64,000 bases of DNA from Leptospira kirschneri serovar Cynopteri str. 3522 CT (GTDB lineage Bacteria > Spirochaetota > Leptospiria > Leptospirales > Leptospiraceae): the NCBI RefSeq assembly GCF_000243695.2, contig NZ_AHMN02000020.1:78001-142000 (forward strand), in the 5' to 3' direction. Under the pieces are notes generated by a model. It had not been told where the DNA came from, did not search any database, and was given only the letters and a program-made list of their open reading frames with translations. Position numbers and translations under genes: made by a program. Below, piece after piece: positions 60,966 through 64,000 of this stretch; position 1 is the stretch's first letter, and each line of letters begins with the position of its first letter.

Positions 60966-62136
60966 TTATAAACTCCGTATCCGTTAAACTTTTTAGAAAA
61001 TTTACTAAGTCCGTTTTTTCACCCGCGGTCAGACCAATCGGAAAGATAAATGCGTTTTTGTTTGGATTGGTTCTTCCGTCTCCCGCGTAAGGACCGTTTA
61101 AGACGTTTCTACCTCCCGCGTTGTAATGTTCAACGACGTTCTCCAAAGAATCGATCGAACCGTCGTGCATATAAGGAGCAGTTAATTCAATATTTCTAAT
61201 AGAAGGAGCTCTAAATTTACCCTTATCGGAGGTTAGTCCGGTAAATTCAAACAATCCGGGATTATCTACAGGATAATCCCCTGTACCACCTATATTGTAT
61301 AAACCGTTATTATGAAATGTAATTTCTGCATTGACGGTTCCAGAGTGAATGCTCGTTTCTGTAAAGTTAAACCCTCCGTGACAATGAAAACATTCTCCTT
61401 TTTCTGAAAAGAAAATCTGAGCTCCTCTTAGAATAGAAGCCCTTTGGACTGAATTGCCAAGTGCGGAAACATTTCCGTCATATAAATATTTATCATAGGG
61501 AGAACGTCCAGAGATGAGGGTTCTTTCAAAACAGGCGATTGCCTTAATTACATTGGAAATCGTAAAAGGATCTCCAAACGGAAATGCTTTCCGAAACATA
61601 TCTTGATAACGATTTTCCGATCTCAAACGATCGAGTAGTTCGTTTTCGTGGTTGGCTAGTCCGAGTTCTACTGGATGTTCTCCGAACATAGGAACGAGCA
61701 TCTGATCTTCTAAATCTTTTAATACCGGATTGACCCAAGTCTGACGCACGTTATATGCAACATTGATGATACCTTGCGCATTCCTAGGATGTACTTCTCC
61801 CGTGGAACCGACTCCTTTGGTCAGACCGTCCGTAAAAGCAAGGGATTGTTTATGACAAGAAGCACAGGATTGAGTTTGGTTGCCCGAAAGTTTGCGATCA
61901 TAAAATAAAAATCTACCTAAGTCTACTTTTTCTTGAGTCATAGGATTAGAAGCAGGAACAACCGGAGTAGGAAAACCAGGAGGTAAGCTCCAAACGTAGG
62001 AATTTTGTGGAATTAAAAGTAACAACAAAAGTTCGTTTGTATTGGATTTTTTCTTGTCGAATGGGGCAAAAGGAAGTATTCCAGATCCGCATTTGATTAG
62101 AAATAAAATAGAAATAGAATATAATAAAAATCTCAT
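60937..62136 (-). CDS. Di-heme cytochrome c peroxidase-like enzyme, MbnH/MauG type
   Basis: The 399-residue lipoprotein (lipobox LFLIKC, cysteine 16) has two heme c motifs, CASCH at 91-95 and CFHCH at 249-253, with the peroxidase frame around them: [33 protein letters not shown] and [20 protein letters not shown]. MauG and MbnH use such hemes to oxidise tryptophans on a partner protein rather than to destroy peroxide only. The partner MbnP-like gene lies 54 bases upstream on the same strand. A GGAG ribosome site precedes the ATG. Lipid anchoring would hold it in the periplasm. Enzyme role is inferred from pairing. Confidence 0.86.
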
Positions 62137-62154
62137 GTATTATATCTCCAAAAC

Positions 62155-62181
62155 GCCCGAAACAAGAATTTGTGTTCGGGC
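62155..62181 (-). terminator. Intercistronic hairpin between the MbnP-like and MbnH-like genes
   Basis: On the minus strand GCCCGAA pairs with TTCGGGC across a 13-base loop and is followed by GTTTT; on the plus strand ATTTTTG follows. It starts 10 bases after the MbnP-like stop. It could be a partial terminator that lowers expression of the downstream genes, or an RNA stabiliser. Confidence 0.5.
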
Positions 62182-62190
62182 ATTTTTGAA

Positions 62191-63138
62191 TTAATTTTTA
62201 GCCTTGATCGAAAAAACGGCTTTAGCCGGTGTGATCGGAGTTCCGGCATTCAGATCCAAACCGATATTTGCAAAGATGATAGGACAACCGGTGCTTGTTG
62301 CACCCACAAGTCCGGACATACACATCGCAGCGTTTGGGTTTGTGGTAAGATCGATTCCTTGTAAAAGAGCTTGAACGTTGATTTTGATTTCTTGGGTGGA
62401 GGGATTAAAACCACCTTCCGGGATCAGTGTAACTGGAATCCGATTGACTCTTGCGCAAGTGCTCGAATTTCCAGAGCCTACACAATTGGCAGAACCTATG
62501 TGGACCGAAGTTTCTACGCCTAAGGTTTCGGCGGTTTCAAAATCCAGTTTTAAAAATTTATAACCGCTCGTCCAACTCCAGAACATCCCAGAGTTATCGA
62601 GTGGGGGAGATTGATTGTCTGCGTCTAAGTGATTTTTGTTTTCGGGTACCCCAACGATGAACTTGATACCTTGAAATGTGCCCGAAGGAATTAACGCAGA
62701 GACTACGTTATGTGTGTCCAAAGTACCATTACACTTTCCTGTTTTGTTTTCAAAATCTAAAAGAGCGATTTCTCCGGATTGAAACTTACCGTCCTGGTTG
62801 AGAGTGAGAGGAGTTTCCTCACCAGAGTTTTGGATCAAAGTGACTCCGTGTACAAAAAGACGAAAGTCGTGCAATTGAAACGTAGTACTCTCTGCAATGT
62901 GTGCGTTCGGAATGAAAGGAATCGTTTCTAAAGATCTGGAGTGACCTCTGAGAGTTTGGCCGCATTCTAATTTTTGAGAACCGGCGTAAGCGGAAAATTG
63001 AATTCCTTGATTTCCGAGTGCAATCAACGCGGCTAAGGATAACAATTCGGAATCGTTATTATTTTTATTTGGAGAACAATAGATCAAAGAAAAATAAAGT
63101 AAAACGATAGAACCTAAGACTAAAACTTTTTTAGTCAT
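62191..63138 (-). CDS. MbnP-like (four-Cys metallo-mystery pair) lipoprotein
   Basis: The 315-residue protein has a signal ending SLIYC (cysteine 21). It shows the signature I associate with the MbnP family (TIGR04052-like): [17 protein letters not shown] around W187 and W189, with paired cysteines C59/C136 and C219/C228, plus C273 and C285. Other family marks are [13 protein letters not shown] and [21 protein letters not shown]. In the studied pair MbnH oxidises a tryptophan of MbnP to kynurenine, and MbnP binds copper. Here the aromatic motif, cysteines and adjacent di-heme gene all fit. AGGAG lies before the ATG and a palindrome lies upstream. Confidence 0.85.
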   Translation of the reverse strand: MTKKVLVLGSIVLLYFSLIYCSPNKNNNDSELLSLAALIALGNQGIQFSAYAGSQKLECGQTLRGHSRSLETIPFIPNAHIAESTTFQLHDFRLFVHGVTLIQNSGEETPLTLNQDGKFQSGEIALLDFENKTGKCNGTLDTHNVVSALIPSGTFQGIKFIVGVPENKNHLDADNQSPPLDNSGMFWSWTSGYKFLKLDFETAETLGVETSVHIGSANCVGSGNSSTCARVNRIPVTLIPEGGFNPSTQEIKINVQALLQGIDLTTNPNAAMCMSGLVGATSTGCPIIFANIGLDLNAGTPITPAKAVFSIKAKN

Positions 63139-63174
63139 AAATAAAATAACTCCTAATATATAAGTTGTCTTCTA

Positions 63175-63216
63175 AAACGAACGTTAAAAGAAAAAAGAAC
63201 GATTAACGTACGTTAA
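63175..63216 (-). promoter_or_regulatory. Candidate operator and promoter of the MbnP-like gene
   Basis: TTAACGTACGTTAA at 63203-63216 is a perfect 14-bp palindrome, and a near copy, AAACGAACGTTAAA, lies at 63175-63188. Both sit 37-78 bases upstream of the MbnP-like start, and a TATATT-like -10 follows on the minus strand. A metal-sensing repressor site is a reasonable guess; the regulator is unknown. Confidence 0.45.
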
Positions 63217-63256
63217 AGGAAAATTTTTAGAAAAGATTTTTATGAAATGAAAAATG

Positions 63257-63694
63257 TTAGGAAATTCGAGGTGGTTTTAAAAGAAAAGAAAAAGAAGATA
63301 TTCCAGAATTAGAATATTCTAAAGTAATAATTTGAATAAAATCTAGATCGTGCCGGATGTAAGAAGTTTGTTTTTGGGAAAAAAAAGTGGAATAAAACGC
63401 GCCCAACTGAGAAAGTTTATTTTCGGCTTTTTTACAGGAACAGGAATGCGCTTCTCCCGATTGAGCGGAATGACAATCAGGAAGTTTTTTGGAAGTAGTG
63501 GATCGATTGAAAGAACGTATCTTTTTGGAAAAAAGAACATCTTCTTTGTTTATGTGTTTTTGAATTTTACTGCCGTGATTACATTCGCAGATTTTTGCCT
63601 TTTCTGAAAGGATACATCCGAAAAGACCGCTGGAAAAAACCAAAGTTTGAAATAGGACTGAAACGGATAAAAAGATGGAAACGTAAAATTTCAT
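63257..63694 (-). CDS. Exported Cys/His-rich protein upstream of the MbnP-like gene
   Basis: The 145-residue protein begins with a hydrophobic export signal (about 1-25). It has cysteines at 27, 36, 38, 74, 85 and 87 and clustered histidines at 40, 47, 75 and 83, arranged as [12 protein letters not shown] and [17 protein letters not shown]. The CxCxH and CxC pattern suggests binding of a soft metal such as copper or zinc. No named family is recognised. It ends 118 bases before the MbnP-like start, on the same strand, with the palindromic site between them, so it is a probable member of the same functional group. Confidence 0.6.
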   Translation of the reverse strand: MKFYVSIFLSVSVLFQTLVFSSGLFGCILSEKAKICECNHGSKIQKHINKEDVLFSKKIRSFNRSTTSKKLPDCHSAQSGEAHSCSCKKAENKLSQLGAFYSTFFSQKQTSYIRHDLDFIQIITLEYSNSGISSFSFLLKPPRIS

Positions 63695-63712
63695 CCCAGA
63701 TCAATTTTGAGT

Positions 63713-64000
63713 TTAGAAAACACGAGTTGTAGACCGTAGACCTTGGCTCAGTTTTACTTCTGAAACTTGAATTTGGTCTTTTTTTAATTCAGAAATCAAT
63801 TTTAGAATTCGATTGAGAACCATTGAGGGGATTGCAACAACCGGAGTCATATCTAAAACTACATTATCCGGACGGATTTCTCTGATTTGAGAAAGGATTT
63901 CCTGGATTTCTTCCGTTTCGACGGAACAAATGTTTCTTCGAAACTCAATTCGAAAAGAATTTTTATCCGGATAGATTGTAGACTCTTGTAGCTGTTGCAT
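63713..64000 (-). CDS. STAS-like small protein at the window edge
   Basis: The ATG lies exactly at the right edge, so the 95-residue frame may be complete or may continue beyond it. The middle reads VVLDMTPVVAIPSMVLNRIL, which has the beta-strand then helix layout of STAS domains, but with serine in IPS rather than DSSG. It lies 18 bases before the Cys/His-rich gene. An anti-sigma antagonist role is uncertain because the phosphorylation motif is degenerate. Confidence 0.5.
   Translation of the reverse strand: MQQLQESTIYPDKNSFRIEFRRNICSVETEEIQEILSQIREIRPDNVVLDMTPVVAIPSMVLNRILKLISELKKDQIQVSEVKLSQGLRSTTRVF

Overview
The window is low-GC DNA that reads as a chromosomal segment of a pathogenic Leptospira, most likely of the L. 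interrogans group. Support comes from a DUF1564 protein (a Leptospira-expanded family), a LysM lipoprotein that looks like LruA/LipL71, spirochaete-type lipoboxes, a FlgM-like protein, IS3, IS4, IS5 and IS982 type elements, and many short intergenic repeats. The species call is an inference from memory of gene content. No tRNA, rRNA or CRISPR was seen.

Layout. 1-400: the 3' end of a FAD-type oxidoreductase. 617-5803: a 1728-residue signalling protein with a kinase-like domain, AAA ATPase, GAF and PP2C/SpoIIE phosphatase. 5880-13700: a complete potassium uptake operon kdpFABCDE, including a 29-residue KdpF. 13.7-20.4 kb: scattered single genes (secreted lipase-like hydrolase, EAL phosphodiesterase, RlmK-like methyltransferase, alpha/beta hydrolase) separated by repeat-rich spacers. 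20.4-24.8 kb (minus strand): the run lptE-fur family-tgt-STAS-lruA, ending in a clear terminator. 24.9-26.6 kb: a secreted M23 peptidase. 26.6-28.0 kb: a graveyard of IS remnants and repeats. 28.0-33.3 kb (minus): an envelope cluster of a zinc-phospholipase-C-like protein, a class A PBP, a bactofilin and a LysM-M23 peptidase. 33.3-35.3 kb: lysA-ispD. 35.3-39.0 kb: repeats, a frameshifted IS3 element and an intact IS4 element. 39.5-42.6 kb (minus): lipoprotein, rsmI, flgM-like, degenerate iron-ADH-like protein. 42.7-48.2 kb: a membrane-anchored coiled-coil protein, a tandem repeat array, nadE, pyrE, a membrane protein and a DUF1564 protein. 48.6-52.8 kb (minus): an ABC ATPase, an FtsX-type permease and an unknown protein. 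53.0-53.9 kb: a broken IS5 element. 54.2-58.9 kb: a SpoIID-like lipoprotein, a FlgT-like lipoprotein and an RlmD/RumA-type methyltransferase. 59.1-64.0 kb (minus): a probable metal-related cluster with an MbnP-like lipoprotein, an MbnH-like di-heme enzyme, another lipoprotein, a beta-barrel protein, a Cys/His-rich protein and a STAS-like protein.

The main points for a second look are the MbnP/MbnH-type cluster with a perfect palindrome ahead of its MbnP gene, and several families of short intergenic repeats. One family is bounded by AACGTGAGTTCGACGTAAG-type inverted ends and comes in two interior types. A second is a 102-bp element with TAGAGTTGTTGAAAAAT ends, present four times. A third is a GTGRGA-type motif around GGGAACT, seen about thirty times and once amplified as a 46-bp tandem array. 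A small insertion is also shared by two unrelated broken transposases. All similarity statements come from reading by eye; no search was run.
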